From CADEFX01 sp050260355 (GTDB taxonomy: Bacteria > Pseudomonadota > Alphaproteobacteria > Rhizobiales > Hyphomicrobiaceae): DNA of 63,893 nt. Below, piece after piece: positions 8,782 to 18,861 of this stretch. Under the pieces are notes generated by a model. That model saw only the letters and a program-made list of their open reading frames with translations. It had not been told where the DNA came from and made no database searches. Position 1 is the stretch's first letter. Every line of letters starts with the position of its first letter. The translations under genes were made by a program, and so were the position numbers. The DNA lies in assembly GCA_050260355.1 (NCBI GenBank), contig JBLNBZ010000142.1, forward strand, positions 1-63,893. The letters run 5' to 3'.

Positions 8782-9169
8782 CCCTCATTTTATCGAGCCC
8801 CAGCGCCAATTGCGCACGTATGAGCCGGCTCGTTCCTCATTTCACACAAGACGCGTATGTCTTGTGCGTGGAATGCACCGGGAATTTGTAAACGGCCCGG
8901 CGAAATCGAAATCCTTTTGCATTGCCGATGGGGATTTTCGATCGCCGACCCATCGCCGCACAACGGTGTGAGCAGACCGTGTGAGCATATCGGGCGGCAT
9001 CGCCCGCCCGGCCGCATCATGCGATCGAGATAAGCCGCCGCTCTTCCACCCGATCCTGCCGCGTCGCCTCAGCTTGGCGCTGGTCCTGCGCAGCCGCGTA
9101 GGAGTATCCTGCGCCCGCGGCGCGCACACGGGCCGAAAAAGTCGAGGAAACGACGGAGGACAAGGGGCG
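8782..9169. other. Intergenic region with an 8-bp inverted repeat
   Basis: No supported gene. An inverted repeat CACAAGAC/GTCTTGTG (8845-8852 and 8859-8866, 6-nt spacer) could be an operator or small hairpin. The end of the region contains the GGAGGACAAGG ribosome binding site of the following hydrolase gene. Confidence 0.4.
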
Positions 9170-10039
9170 ATGCAGACCCTCAAGATCGGCGATGTCACGA
9201 TCACCAGCATCATCGAGCGCGATGGACCCTGGCGGAAGCCGGAGGACATGTTCCCCGCCTATGACCCGGAGATCGGCCGCCGGCACCTCGCAGAGTTGGA
9301 TCCGGTCGTGTTCGATCCAGCCAGCGGCCGCATGGTCATCACCTACCAGACCTTCGTCGTGCGCACGCCACGGCACATGGTCCTGATCGACACCTGCACC
9401 GGCGAGGACAAGGGCTATCCTCCGCCCATGGACTTTCCCAAGCAGCTCTGGCTCGACAACTTCCGCGCCGCGGGCTTGAGCTTCGAGGACATCACGCACG
9501 TCTTCTGCACGCATCTGCACATCGACCACACCGGCTGGAACACGATGCTGCGCAATGGCCGCTGGGTGCCGACGTTCCCCAACGCCAAGTACATCTTCCA
9601 CAAGGACGAGTACGCCTACTGGGAAGCGGCCACCGCGCGCGGCGCCAACCCGCCGGGCAACGTGTGGACCTACAATTGCCGGCCCATCGTCGAGGCCGGC
9701 CAGGCCCTGCTCGTGGACGACACCTACCAGCTCGACGACACCTTCTCGCTGACGCCGACGCCAGGCCATTCACCGCATCACTGCTGCGTCGACATCCGCT
9801 CGCGTGGCCAGCATGCGGTGGTGACGGGCGACATGATGCATCACGCGCTGCAGTGCCGGGAGCCCGGCTGGTCGACCATCTTCGACACCGACAAGCAGCA
9901 GGCCGCGCAGTCCCGCCGTCGCTTTCTGGCCGGCGTGGCCGACACGAGCAGTCTGGTCCTGCCGATCCACTTCCCGAGCCCCACCGTCGGCCGTATCGCG
10001 GCAGACGGCGAGCGCTTTCGCTACAACTTCGTGCGGTAG
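9170..10039 (+). CDS. Metallo-beta-lactamase-fold hydrolase
   Basis: A 289-residue MBL-fold enzyme. The metal-binding motif HLHIDHTGW (H-x-H-x-D-H) is near residue 115, with a second histidine region in TPGHSPHH and a third ligand region in TGDMMHH. The segment HPMVLIDTCTGEDKGYP-like loop is shared with lactonase-type (AHL/quorum-quenching-like) and related small-molecule hydrolases. The ATG at 9170 is chosen because a GGAGGACAAGGGGCG site precedes it and the product then matches family length. It lies just before a flavin monooxygenase gene in the same orientation, suggesting a shared catabolic job. Confidence 0.85.
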   Translation: MQTLKIGDVTITSIIERDGPWRKPEDMFPAYDPEIGRRHLAELDPVVFDPASGRMVITYQTFVVRTPRHMVLIDTCTGEDKGYPPPMDFPKQLWLDNFRAAGLSFEDITHVFCTHLHIDHTGWNTMLRNGRWVPTFPNAKYIFHKDEYAYWEAATARGANPPGNVWTYNCRPIVEAGQALLVDDTYQLDDTFSLTPTPGHSPHHCCVDIRSRGQHAVVTGDMMHHALQCREPGWSTIFDTDKQQAAQSRRRFLAGVADTSSLVLPIHFPSPTVGRIAADGERFRYNFVR

Positions 10040-10141
10040 AGAGGGTGCCGGCCGGCGCGTGCGCCGCGCCAGCCGCGCTGGCGACGCGTGCCCGCCGACA
10101 TCGCCGAGACAACGCCTCGTGACACTGTGGAGGCAAGCAGC

Positions 10142-11482
10142 ATGCGTGACATGATCATGGTCGGGTTCCTGCAGGCCCAGAACTGCTCGAATTTCGCAGG
10201 CTCCTGGCGCCATCCCGACTCGCGCAGCGATTTCATGTCGCCCGACTACTACGCCCACATCGGCAAGGTGCTCGAGGCCGGCAAGTTCCAGCTCGGCTTC
10301 TTCGACGACCGGCTCGGCATGCCGGAGTTTCACGGCGGCCGCTTCGCGGAGGCCGTCGCGCACGGCATCCGCTGCGTCAAGATGGACCCGATCGCCTGCC
10401 TCATGCCGATGGCCATGGGGACCACGCGGCTCGGTCTCGGCGCGACGTATTCCACCACCTACTATCATCCCTTCCACGTCGCGCGCCTGTTTCAGACCCT
10501 CGATCTGATGACGCGGGGGCGCGCCGCGTGGAACGTTGTCACCTCGATGAACGACGTCGAGGCGCGGAACATGGGGCTCAAGGAGGCCGTCGAGCACGAC
10601 GCGCGCTACGACCGCGCCGACGAGTTCATGCAGGTCGTCCATGGCCACTGGGACACCTGGGCCGACGATGCCCTGATCGTCGACAAGTCCACCGGGCGCT
10701 TCGCCGATCCCGAGAAGGTGCGCCGTCTCGGCCACGAAGGGCAGCATTTCCGCTCGCGCGGGCCCTTCACGGTTCCGCGCTCACCGCAGGGCCGCCCGGT
10801 CATCATTCAGGCCGGCCAGAGCGGTCGGGGACGACGCTTCGCTGCGCAGTGGGGCGAGCTCATCTTCACCAGCAATCCCAACCTGGAGCCGGCGAAGAAG
10901 ACCTACGCCGAGCTCAAGGCCGATGCCGGGCGCCACGGCCGCAATCCCGATCACATGAAGATCGCCACCCTCTGCCATCCGGTGGTCGCCCCGACCAAGG
11001 CCGAGGCCGAGGACAAGTTCGCGCTCATCGAGCGCCTGCCGCTCGAGGTCGACTCGCTGATGCTGCTGTCGGAGGCGACCAACTTCGACTTCGGCTCCAA
11101 GCCGCTCGATGAGCCCTTCACGGACGCCGAGCTTGCGCGCTTCACCGGCACGCAGTCGGGGCGCGACCGGGTCGTCGCTGCGCTCGGCGACAGGAAGCCG
11201 ACACCGCGCGACTTCATCACCATCACGCGTCGCGGCAAGCTGCCGCCGCCCTGGGTCGGCGATCCCAAGACCGTCGCTGACACCTTCGAGGAATGGTTCA
11301 CGGCGCCCGCCTGCGACGGCTTCGTCGTCGGCGCGGCCTGCGTGCCCGGCAGCTACGAGGATTTCGTCACGCTCGTCATCCCCGAGCTGCAGCGTCGCGG
11401 CCTTTTCCAGAAGGACTACAAGGGCGCGACGCTGCGCGACAATCTCGGCTTGCCCCGCCCCGAGGTTTCCGCCAAGCGCTGA
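10142..11482 (+). CDS. LLM-class flavin-dependent monooxygenase (NtaA/SnaA/DszA type)
   Basis: A 446-residue luciferase-like FMNH2-dependent monooxygenase of the nitrilotriacetate/dibenzothiophene/pristinamycin-synthase group. Typical elements are LGFFDDRLGMPEFHGG near the N-terminus, the TTYYHPFHVARLFQTLDLMTRGRAAWNVVTS-type region near residues 100-135, and the internal QAGQSGRGRRFAAQ segment that binds FMN phosphate. The family needs a separate flavin reductase, which is not seen nearby. An ATG at 10142 with GTGGAGGC upstream fits; a second ATG at 10151 is possible. The substrate may be an organosulfur or amine compound. Confidence 0.88.
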   Translation: MRDMIMVGFLQAQNCSNFAGSWRHPDSRSDFMSPDYYAHIGKVLEAGKFQLGFFDDRLGMPEFHGGRFAEAVAHGIRCVKMDPIACLMPMAMGTTRLGLGATYSTTYYHPFHVARLFQTLDLMTRGRAAWNVVTSMNDVEARNMGLKEAVEHDARYDRADEFMQVVHGHWDTWADDALIVDKSTGRFADPEKVRRLGHEGQHFRSRGPFTVPRSPQGRPVIIQAGQSGRGRRFAAQWGELIFTSNPNLEPAKKTYAELKADAGRHGRNPDHMKIATLCHPVVAPTKAEAEDKFALIERLPLEVDSLMLLSEATNFDFGSKPLDEPFTDAELARFTGTQSGRDRVVAALGDRKPTPRDFITITRRGKLPPPWVGDPKTVADTFEEWFTAPACDGFVVGAACVPGSYEDFVTLVIPELQRRGLFQKDYKGATLRDNLGLPRPEVSAKR

Positions 11483-11513
11483 GAGCGGCGCGCGACTTTG
11501 AGCGCAGGCGCCT

Positions 11514-12563
11514 TTAGTCCAGCACCACCACGCCAGGCTCGCCCTCGCTCGCGTGACCGACGACCCGCGCCGCGGGATATCCGCCCTGCCTGATCGTCTG
11601 CACGAGGCGATCGGCACTCTCCGGCGCGCAGGCGACCAACAGGCCGCCGGACGTTTGCGGATCGGTGAGCAGATGCCGCCGCCAGTCCGCCAGGCCCGCG
11701 GGCAGGCGGACGGCCTCGCCATAGCTCGCCCAGTTGCGATGCGATGCTCCCGTCACGAAGCCCTCCCTCGCGAGTTGCATCGCATTGCCGAGCAGAGGCA
11801 CGTCGCCTGCGCGGATGGTCAGGGAGAGTTTCGAGCCGCGCGCCACCTCGAGCGCATGCCCGAGCAGGCCGAAGCCGGTGACGTCGGTGATGGCATGCAC
11901 GTCCTTGTCCCGAGCCAGCTCCGCTCCGATGCGGTTGAGCAAGGTCGTCGTGGCGATCATCTCGGTGTAGCCGGCGGGCGGCAGCGCGCCCTTCTTGATG
12001 GCCGCGGAATAGATGCCGACGCCGATCGGCTTGGTGAGGATGAAAGCGTCGCCGGCCCGCGCATCTGCGTTGCGGCGCACGTGCTCCGGCCTGCAGATGC
12101 CGATCACGGCCAGGCCGTAGACGGGCTCAGGGCAATCGATCGAGTGCCCGCCGGCCACCGGAATGCCGGCCGAGGCGCAAATGGCCGCTCCACCCTTCAG
12201 GATCTCGCGCACCATCTCGGGCGGGATCTTCTCGACGGGCATGCCGAGGATCGCCAGCGCCATGATCGGCTTGCCGCCCATGGCATAGACGTCGGAAATC
12301 GCGTTGGTCGCCGCGATGCGCCCGAAGTCGTGAGGATCGTCCACCATCGGCATGAAGAAGTCGGTCGTGGCAATGATGCAGGTGTCGGAGTCGAGTTGCC
12401 ACACCGCGGCATCGTCGGCGGTCTCCGTGCCGACGAGGAGCTGCTTGTAAGGTGCCGCCAGCGGCTGATCGGCGAGCAGCTTCTGCAGCACCGACGGCGC
12501 CAGCTTGCAGCCGCAGCCGCCGCCATGCGCGAGGCTCGTGAGCTTGATTGCCGGGGCGTTCAT
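11514..12563 (-). CDS. selD: Selenide, water dikinase SelD
   Basis: SelD makes selenophosphate from selenide and ATP, the selenium donor for selenocysteine synthesis. The 349-residue product starts with the family motif HGGGCGCKL, placing Cys17, Cys19 and Lys20 at the positions known as Cys17/Lys20 in E. coli SelD. The nucleophile here is Cys, not selenocysteine. Downstream motifs include TTDFFMPMVDDPHDFGRIAATNA and GGHSIDCPEPVYG. The ATG at 12563 is preceded by GGAGGAG. It lies about 2.3 kb from the fdn-sel genes on the opposite strand. Confidence 0.95.
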   Translation of the reverse strand: MNAPAIKLTSLAHGGGCGCKLAPSVLQKLLADQPLAAPYKQLLVGTETADDAAVWQLDSDTCIIATTDFFMPMVDDPHDFGRIAATNAISDVYAMGGKPIMALAILGMPVEKIPPEMVREILKGGAAICASAGIPVAGGHSIDCPEPVYGLAVIGICRPEHVRRNADARAGDAFILTKPIGVGIYSAAIKKGALPPAGYTEMIATTTLLNRIGAELARDKDVHAITDVTGFGLLGHALEVARGSKLSLTIRAGDVPLLGNAMQLAREGFVTGASHRNWASYGEAVRLPAGLADWRRHLLTDPQTSGGLLVACAPESADRLVQTIRQGGYPAARVVGHASEGEPGVVVLD

Positions 12564-12633
12564 TGCCTTCTCCTCCAAAGCTCGATCGACCGGTTGCGGC
12601 GCGCGCACTTGCATGCGCGCGCCGTGCTCTCGG

Positions 12634-13740
12634 TCAGGCCGTCACCTGCTTCGCGGTGATCCTGTAAGCAAACGTGTCCGGGTCGAGGCAGTCCAGGCGT
12701 CCCGCAGCCGTCTCCGCCTGCGGATACATGAGGAACTCGACCGCGGGCCCCTTGGCGCCGGGCAGCACGACATCGTGCGCGACGTTGTAGGCGAGCCAGT
12801 TGCCCTCCCACGCGCCGAACAGGGCCTTGCGCGCTTCCACGACCTTTGCGTCGGTCAGTGCGAGGTTGCTGGGCGGCTCCTCGAGCGCCACCTTGCGCAC
12901 GTCGGCCGGATCGACGGGGACCCAGCCGAAGCCCGACAGGTAAACCTCCGCGCGGCAGTGCTGCGCCTTGGTCACGACCTCCGAGCCGGCGCCGAGGCTC
13001 TTGTAGCCGAACTGCGAAGGTGCAACGCGCAGACCATAGATGTCGCGCGCCGGCAGCCCCGCTGCGCGCGCCAATCCGACATAGAGCGCATTGAGATCGG
13101 CGCACTTGCCGGTCAAGTTGCCGCTCTTCAGCATGGACGCGATATCGCCGATGCCGCAGCCGCGCGTCTTGGCATTGCGGGAGGTGTTCTCGACCACCCA
13201 TTCGTAAATGCGGCGCGCCTTGTCGACGTCGCTGGTCGCACCCGCCGTGATCTTGTCCGACGTCTCTTTGACGATGCCGTCGACCGGAATAAGCGCGGTT
13301 CCCGCTGTGTAGAGCTTGCGCTCGTCCGCCGACAGAGCCGGCGCGCTGCCCGGCTTGCCGAGATCGACCGCGCGGTCGCGCGTGGAGAACTTGCTCGTGA
13401 CCTCGACTACGGGCGCCTTCTCGCCCTGGTCCCAAGTGACGTGCAGGAACTCGGCACCGTACTTGGCGTCGCGCTTGATCTCGGCCGTCTTTGCATTCGT
13501 GGTCCACGTGCTGCCGCCCGGCTTGAACCAGTCCTGCGCGCTGAACGCCGGCAGCGGCACCCAGGCCTGCACCTCGCCCTGCACAGCGCCGATCTCCAGG
13601 CGCGTCACGGTCTGGAAGCTGCGCCATGCACCGGGTTTGGGCGCGAACGTCGTCGCCTGCGCCAGTGCCGACCCGGGCAGCACTGCGGCAGCCGCAAACG
13701 CGCCGCCGCTCATCAGGATCTCGCGCCTGTTCATCGTCAT
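12634..13740 (-). CDS. Exported transglutaminase-like protein
   Basis: A 368-residue protein with a twin-arginine-like leader (MNRREILMSGGAFAAAAVLP...ALAQ) and a transglutaminase-like core domain in its C-terminal half. The Cys-His-Asp triad candidates are Cys in GKCADLNALYVGLARAAGLPAR-type segment, His in QHCRAEVYL and Asp in PVDPADVR. The length and layout fit bacterial transglutaminase-like cysteine proteases of unknown substrate. It lies 70 bp downstream of nothing on its own strand except the TlpA-like gene, and precedes selD in the same direction. The relation to selenium metabolism is unknown. Confidence 0.85.
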   Translation of the reverse strand: MTMNRREILMSGGAFAAAAVLPGSALAQATTFAPKPGAWRSFQTVTRLEIGAVQGEVQAWVPLPAFSAQDWFKPGGSTWTTNAKTAEIKRDAKYGAEFLHVTWDQGEKAPVVEVTSKFSTRDRAVDLGKPGSAPALSADERKLYTAGTALIPVDGIVKETSDKITAGATSDVDKARRIYEWVVENTSRNAKTRGCGIGDIASMLKSGNLTGKCADLNALYVGLARAAGLPARDIYGLRVAPSQFGYKSLGAGSEVVTKAQHCRAEVYLSGFGWVPVDPADVRKVALEEPPSNLALTDAKVVEARKALFGAWEGNWLAYNVAHDVVLPGAKGPAVEFLMYPQAETAAGRLDCLDPDTFAYRITAKQVTA

Positions 13741-13770
13741 GTCTGTCGTCTCCCTGGTCCGATTAGGGGC

Positions 13771-14394
13771 CTACTCATGTCTACGTGCAGAAATCGCATC
13801 GAGCGCGGCGAGAACGTCCGCGCGAGTCCAATCGAGATCGCCTTCGACGAGCAGGCGCGGCTGAAGGCGTGCGTCGAGAACGAACGTCGTCGGCAGAGCC
13901 GTGACGCCCCACGCCTTGGTCACGGCGCGATCGCCGTCGAGCAGCACAGGGAAGTTGACCGGCGACGTCTCGAGGAAGCGCTGCACCCGCACGGGCACCT
14001 CGGCGACATTGACGGCGAGGACGCTCAGCTTCTCACTCGGGGTGCGCTCGACGAGCCGGCTCAGTGATGCAAGCTCCTCGCGGCATGGCTCGCACCACGT
14101 CGCGAAGAAGTGAACGAGCACCGGCCGGCCAGCCTGCTCCTGGAGCTTGCGCTCGCTTCCGCCGAGCTCGAGCAGTGCGAAATTCGGTTTGGGAGAATCA
14201 GGCGCGATCTGCAGTTGGCGCTGGACCGCGGTTGCCGCGGGCGGCGTCGTCTGGGCGAGGCCATGGCCCGCACCCGTGATGCCCACCGTCGCGGCGAGCA
14301 TCAGCGCAGCCAAAACCACCGGGCCTATGCGGCAGGTCTCTCCGCAATATCGAGCTTGTGTGCCCCGAATCTCGGGAGCAACGCGATCGCGCAT
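13771..14394 (-). CDS. TlpA-like thioredoxin-fold protein
   Basis: A 207-residue protein with a hydrophobic N-terminal anchor/signal (VLAALMLAATVGITGAG around residues 28-45) and a periplasmic thioredoxin domain. The redox motif WCEPC sits in FFATWCEPCREE near residue 95, and the cis-Pro segment is GVTALPTTFVLD. Such TlpA/ResA-like proteins reduce disulfides in the periplasm, often for cytochrome or metalloenzyme assembly. It lies upstream of the transglutaminase-like gene (30 bp) on the same strand and divergent from fdnG, so a role with the periplasmic formate dehydrogenase is conceivable but not shown. Confidence 0.83.
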   Translation of the reverse strand: MRDRVAPEIRGTQARYCGETCRIGPVVLAALMLAATVGITGAGHGLAQTTPPAATAVQRQLQIAPDSPKPNFALLELGGSERKLQEQAGRPVLVHFFATWCEPCREELASLSRLVERTPSEKLSVLAVNVAEVPVRVQRFLETSPVNFPVLLDGDRAVTKAWGVTALPTTFVLDARLQPRLLVEGDLDWTRADVLAALDAISARRHE

Positions 14395-14836
14395 ATGGAA
14401 GCTACTGGTAGCAACCCTTGCGCGCGACCGTCAATCGGTCGGAGGAGAAGAAGTGTCGAGACGGGACTCCCGCGTCATAGCGCCTCGCGCATCGGCACGG
14501 CGATGCTGCGATGCGGCTCGTTTTGGTCGGATAAAGTCTCTTCGCCGTAGCGGGCAAATCTCTTCGCAGTAGCGGGATGGCCAGTCGTGATAACCCGAAT
14601 CCGCGGCAAAAGCAGCGCAGCAATTCTCAGTATGCGCACAATGCGCGGCGCCAGTTCGGTGCAAGTGAAGGTGATGAGTCTCCCTCAGTTCCTTGAATTA
14701 GAATAAGTATCGGCGAAACTCACTGATTTTGCGTCGCAAAATTGACCCGGGTGGCAGTTTGTATTAACTTCTTTCAACTTCGGCCGCGCTGTTTTTTTTC
14801 AGCCGGCGCGAGGCCCTAGAGGAGGACACCCACCCC
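14395..14836. other. Upstream region of the fdn operon
   Basis: This 442-bp region lies between the TlpA-like gene (minus) and fdnG (plus) and contains no supported gene. It includes two direct copies of a short segment (TCTCTTCGC-GTAGCGGG around 14537 and 14561), the palindrome at 14726-14742, and the strong fdnG ribosome binding site GAGGAGG about 11 nt before the ATG. Confidence 0.5.
14726..14742. promoter_or_regulatory. 17-bp palindrome upstream of fdnG
   Basis: ATTTTGCG-T-CGCAAAAT is a perfect inverted repeat with one central base, about 95 bp upstream of the fdnG start. It is a good candidate operator for anaerobic, formate or selenium-linked control. It does not match the FNR consensus TTGAT-N4-ATCAA. 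Confidence 0.5.
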
Positions 14837-17800
14837 ATGAACATTGAGGTCTCTCGGCGGCACTTCATGAAGCTCGCCGGGGCTGGCATGGCAGGGTCGG
14901 CCATTACAGCATTCGGCTTTGGGGAGGCGGAGGCGCAAGTCGCTGCTCACGTCAAACCCTTCAGGCTTATCCAAACCAAGGAAGCGCGCACCATCTGCCC
15001 GTACTGTGCGGTGAGCTGTGGCATGATGGTCTTTGCAGCGCCGAGCAAGACCGCGAACGGGAAGTTGGAGGTCACCCATATCGAGGGCGACTCGGACAAT
15101 CCGGTCAATCGCGGGACGCTGTGCCCGAAGGGCGCGGCCGCAATCGACTACATCCGGTCCAAGACGCGGGTGCAATACCCGATGTACCGCAAGCCCGGCG
15201 CCGACAAGTTCGAGCGCGTGAGCTGGGACTTTGCGATGGATCGCATCGCCAAGCTGATGAAGGAGGACCGCGACGCCAACTTCATCGAGAAGAACAAGGA
15301 CGGCGTGACCGTCAACCGCTGGCCGACCATGGCTTTTCTGTCGGGCAGCTCATTGACCAACGAGGGAGGCTGGCTGACCTACAAGGTCGCGCGCGGCCTT
15401 GGTCTGTTACAGATCGAAAACCAGGCGAGGATTTGACACGGACCGACGGTGTCCAGTTTGGGCCCAACATTCGGTCGCGGTGCAATGACAAACAGCTGGA
15501 CGGACATCGGCAACGCTGATGTCGTCTGGATCATGGGTGGAAACGCCGCCGAGGCCCACCCGTGCGGATTCAAGTGGGTCACCGAGGCGAAGCACAATCG
15601 CGGTGCCAAGCTGATGGTGGTCGACCCGCGGTTCACGCGGTCGGCGGCGGTGGCGGATCACTACGCGCCCATTCGCGCTGGGACCGACATCGCGTTCCTG
15701 TCGGGCGTCATCAACTACCTGCTGGCGAACGACAAGATCCACAAGGAGTACGTGCGCCACTACACCAACGCGGCCTATCTGGTGAAGGAGGGCTACGGCT
15801 TCAGCGAGGGCCTGTTCTCCGGATACGACGAAGGCAAGCGCGCGTACGATCGCAGCAGCTGGGAATACGAGATCGGTCCGGACGGCTTTGCCGTGCGCGA
15901 CATGACGCTCGAGGACCCGCGCTGCGTCTTCCAGCTGATGAAGAAGCACTTCGCGCCGTATACGCCCGAAGTGGTCTCGCGCGTCACCGGCACGCCGCAG
16001 GACAAGTTCCTCAAGGTGTGTGAATGGGTGGCTTCGACCGCCAATGGCGAGCGGGCCATGACCATCATGTACGCGCTCGGCTGGACGCAGCATTCCTCGG
16101 GCGCGCAGAACATCCGCTGCGCGGCGATGATCCAATTGCTGTGCGGCAACATCGGCATTCCCGGCGGCGGCGTGAACGCATTGCGCGGTCACTCCAACGT
16201 GCAGGGCATCACCGATGTCGGGACGCTGACGGCGGCAATTCCGGGCTACCTTGCGTTGCCCACCGACAGCGAGCCTACGCTGGAGTCGCATCTGGCCAAG
16301 CGGACGTTCAAGCCGCTGCAAGCGAACCAGACGAGCTACTGGCAGAACTACCGGAAGTTCTTCGTGAGCTTCCTGAAGTCGTTCTACGGCGAGAAGGCGA
16401 CGCCGCAGAACAGCTTCGGCTACGACTGGCTGCCCAAGCTCGACGTGGCTTACGACTGCCTGCGCATGTTCGAGACCATGTACCAGGGCAAGACCAATGG
16501 TCTCATCTGCCAGGGCTTCAACCCGGTGATGGCGATCGCTCACAAGAACAAGAGCATCGCCGGCCTGTCGAAGCTCAAGTTCCTTGTCAGCATCGACCCG
16601 ATCGAGACTGACACCGCGCGGTTCTGGGAAAATCATGGCGAGTTCAACGACGTTGAGACCGCCAAGATCCAGACCGAGGTGTTCATGCTCCCGGTCACGT
16701 CGTTCGCCGAGGAGGAGGGCAGTCTCACCAACTCCAGCCGCTGCATCATGTGGAAGTGGCGGGCTGCGGATCCGTATTTCGAGTCCAAGACGGATGTGAA
16801 CATCCTCGCGGATCTCTTCCTGCGCATCCGCAAGCTGTACGAGAAGGAAGGCGGCAAGGGCGTCGAGCCCCTGCAGGCCCTCGACTGGAGCTACAAGAAC
16901 CCGGCGGAGCCGCAGCCCGATGAGCTCCTCAAGGAGCTCAACGGCAAGGCGCTGGTGGATCTGAAAGACGCGGAAGGCAAGGTCGTCAGAGCGGCCGGCT
17001 CGCAGCTCGCGAGCTTCGGCGAGATGCGCGATGACGGCTCTACTGACGGCGCCATGTGGATCTACACCGGCGTCTACGGTCCCGCAGGCAACCTGGCCCA
17101 GCGGCGCGACAACAGCGATCCGTCCGGGCTCGGTGTCTATGGAAACTGGGGCTTCAGCTGGCCGGCCAATCGGCGGATCCAGTACAACCGCGCGTCCGCG
17201 GACCCGCAAGGCAAGCCGTGGAGCGAGAAGAAGAAGTACATGTACTGGGACGGCCAGCGCTGGTCCGGGCCGGACGTGCCGGACTACGTGCCGACCATTC
17301 CGCCGGAGAAGGCGACCGGTCCCTTCATCATGAACCCGGAGGGCGTCTCCCGCCTGTGGGTCCGGGGCTTGATGACGGACGGGCCTTTCCCGGTCCACTA
17401 CGAGCCCTTCGAGTCGCCTGTGGCCAATCCCTTGTTCCCGAAGATCCGGGGCAACCCGGCGGCGCGGGTGTTCAAGGGCGATATGGAGGTCTTCGGTGAC
17501 GCGAAGGAGTTCCCGATCGTCGCGACGACCTACCGCCTCGTGGAGCACTTCCACTACTGGACCAAGGGCGTCCACATGAACGCGGTCTTGCAGCCCGAGT
17601 TCTTCGTGGAAATGTCGGAGGAGCTTGCAAAGGAGAAAGGCATCAAACCCGGCGGCTGGGTCAGAGTCTGGTCGCATCGCGGCTCGGTCAAAGGCAAGGC
17701 TGTCGTCACCAAGCGGCTGAAGCCGCTCAAGATCGACGGCCGGACCGTGCACTCGGTGGGACTGCCGCTGAACTTCGGCTTCATCGGCGAAGCCAAGAAA

Positions 17801-17911
17801 GCATCGCCGATCAACTCGTTGACGCCGCCGGTCGGCGACGCCAATGCGCAGACGCCGGAGTACAAGGCGTTCCTGGTCGATATCGAGCCCATCGTCGGGC
17901 CGGTGGCATAG
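14837..17911 (+). CDS. fdnG: Formate dehydrogenase-N alpha subunit, selenoprotein (UGA read as Sec at codon 200)
   Basis: This 1024-residue molybdopterin enzyme oxidises formate in the periplasm and passes electrons to FdnH and FdnI. The N-terminus has a twin-arginine signal (SRRHFMKLAG) and an Fe4S4 cysteine set (CPYCAVSCG ... CPKG). An in-frame TGA at 15434-15436 falls exactly where E. coli FdnG has selenocysteine: QARI-U-HGPTVSSL followed by PTFGRGAMTN. Reading through the TGA gives a full-length protein; stopping there would cut it at 199 residues. The downstream part carries the molybdopterin-binding domains (WIMGGNAAEAHP, GNIGIPGGGVNALRGHSN). It heads an fdnGHI-fdhE-selA-sel1-selB operon. 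Confidence 0.97.
15437..15478 (+). promoter_or_regulatory. SECIS-like hairpin for UGA recoding in fdnG
   Basis: Directly after the UGA, GACCGA (15441-15446) pairs with TCGGTC (15471-15476). Inner pairs TGT/ACA (15450-15452 and 15467-15469) and an apical CCA-GTT-TGG mini-hairpin (15453-15461) complete a stem-loop with a G-U in the loop. This is the position and size of bacterial SECIS elements bound by SelB. The sequence closely resembles the E. coli fdnG element. Confidence 0.8.
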
Positions 17912-17922
17912 GGAGGCGCGCC

Positions 17923-18861
17923 ATGTTTCCTCCAATTGCAAATCCCTCCACCGGGCCTGCCGAGGCGAAGTTCGGGGAGAAAGACCTGATCCGGCGCTCG
18001 GCCTCCACGGTCACACCGCCAGCCAAGCGGCAGACCGAGGTGGCCAAGCTGATCGACGTCTCCAAGTGCATCGGCTGCAAGGCCTGCCAGACGGCATGCC
18101 TCGAGTGGAACGATCTCCACGAGGAGATCGGCGTGAACGTGGGGGTCTACGACAACCCCCACGATCTGACGCCGAACACCTGGACGCTGATGCGTTACAC
18201 GGAGTGGGATAATCCGCAGAGCGGCAATCTCGAGTGGCTGATCCGCAAGGACGGCTGCATGCATTGCGAGGACCCGGGGTGCCTCAAGGCCTGCCCGGCG
18301 CCCGGAGCGATCGTGCAGTACTCCAACGGCATCGTCGACTTCGTGCACGAGAACTGCATCGGCTGCGGCTATTGCGTGAAGGGATGCCCGTTCAACATCC
18401 CGCGCATCTCGCAGGTCGATCACAAGGCCTACAAGTGCACGCTCTGCTCGGACCGGGTCGCGGTCGGCCAGGGCCCGGCATGCCAGAAGGCGTGTCCGAC
18501 CCAGGCCATCGTGTTCGGCACCAAGGACGAGATGAAGCAGTGGGCCGACAAGCGCATCGCGGACTTGAAGTCGCGCGGCTTCGACAAGGCGGGCCTTTAT
18601 GATCCGCCAGGCGTGGGCGGCACGCACGTGATGTACGTTCTGCATCACGCCGACCAGCCGCAGCTCTACGCCGGCCTTCCCAACAACCCGAGGATCAGTC
18701 CGATCGTCGAGATGTGGAAGGGTGTCAGCAAGTACGCCGGCATGGCCGTGATCGGGCTCACCGCGGCAGCAGGGCTGCTCCATCATGTCCTGCAAGGGCC
18801 GAACCGTGTTTCCGAGGAAGACGAGGAGAACGCGGATAAGCTGGCGGGAGGAAAGCCGTGA
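17923..18861 (+). CDS. fdnH: Formate dehydrogenase-N iron-sulfur (beta) subunit
   Basis: A 312-residue electron-transfer subunit with four ferredoxin-like Fe4S4 cysteine sets: CIGCKACQTAC, CMHCEDPGCLKAC, CIGCGYCVKGC and CTLC...CQKAC. A C-terminal transmembrane helix (MAVIGLTAAAGLLHHVL near residue 280) anchors it to the membrane facing the periplasm. It starts 11 bp after fdnG and its stop overlaps the GTG start of fdnI, so the subunits are made together. Length and motif order match FdnH/FdoH. Confidence 0.95.
   Translation: MFPPIANPSTGPAEAKFGEKDLIRRSASTVTPPAKRQTEVAKLIDVSKCIGCKACQTACLEWNDLHEEIGVNVGVYDNPHDLTPNTWTLMRYTEWDNPQSGNLEWLIRKDGCMHCEDPGCLKACPAPGAIVQYSNGIVDFVHENCIGCGYCVKGCPFNIPRISQVDHKAYKCTLCSDRVAVGQGPACQKACPTQAIVFGTKDEMKQWADKRIADLKSRGFDKAGLYDPPGVGGTHVMYVLHHADQPQLYAGLPNNPRISPIVEMWKGVSKYAGMAVIGLTAAAGLLHHVLQGPNRVSEEDEENADKLAGGKP

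Noticed and set aside
15449..17911. Separate 820-residue protein starting after the TGA
   Set aside because: The upstream frame, catalytic context and SECIS show it is the second part of the selenoprotein.
15407..17941. Long open frame on the minus strand opposite fdnG, about 840 codons
   Set aside because: It is the antisense shadow of a GC-rich, highly conserved gene; no domain is seen and the plus-strand frame is unambiguous.
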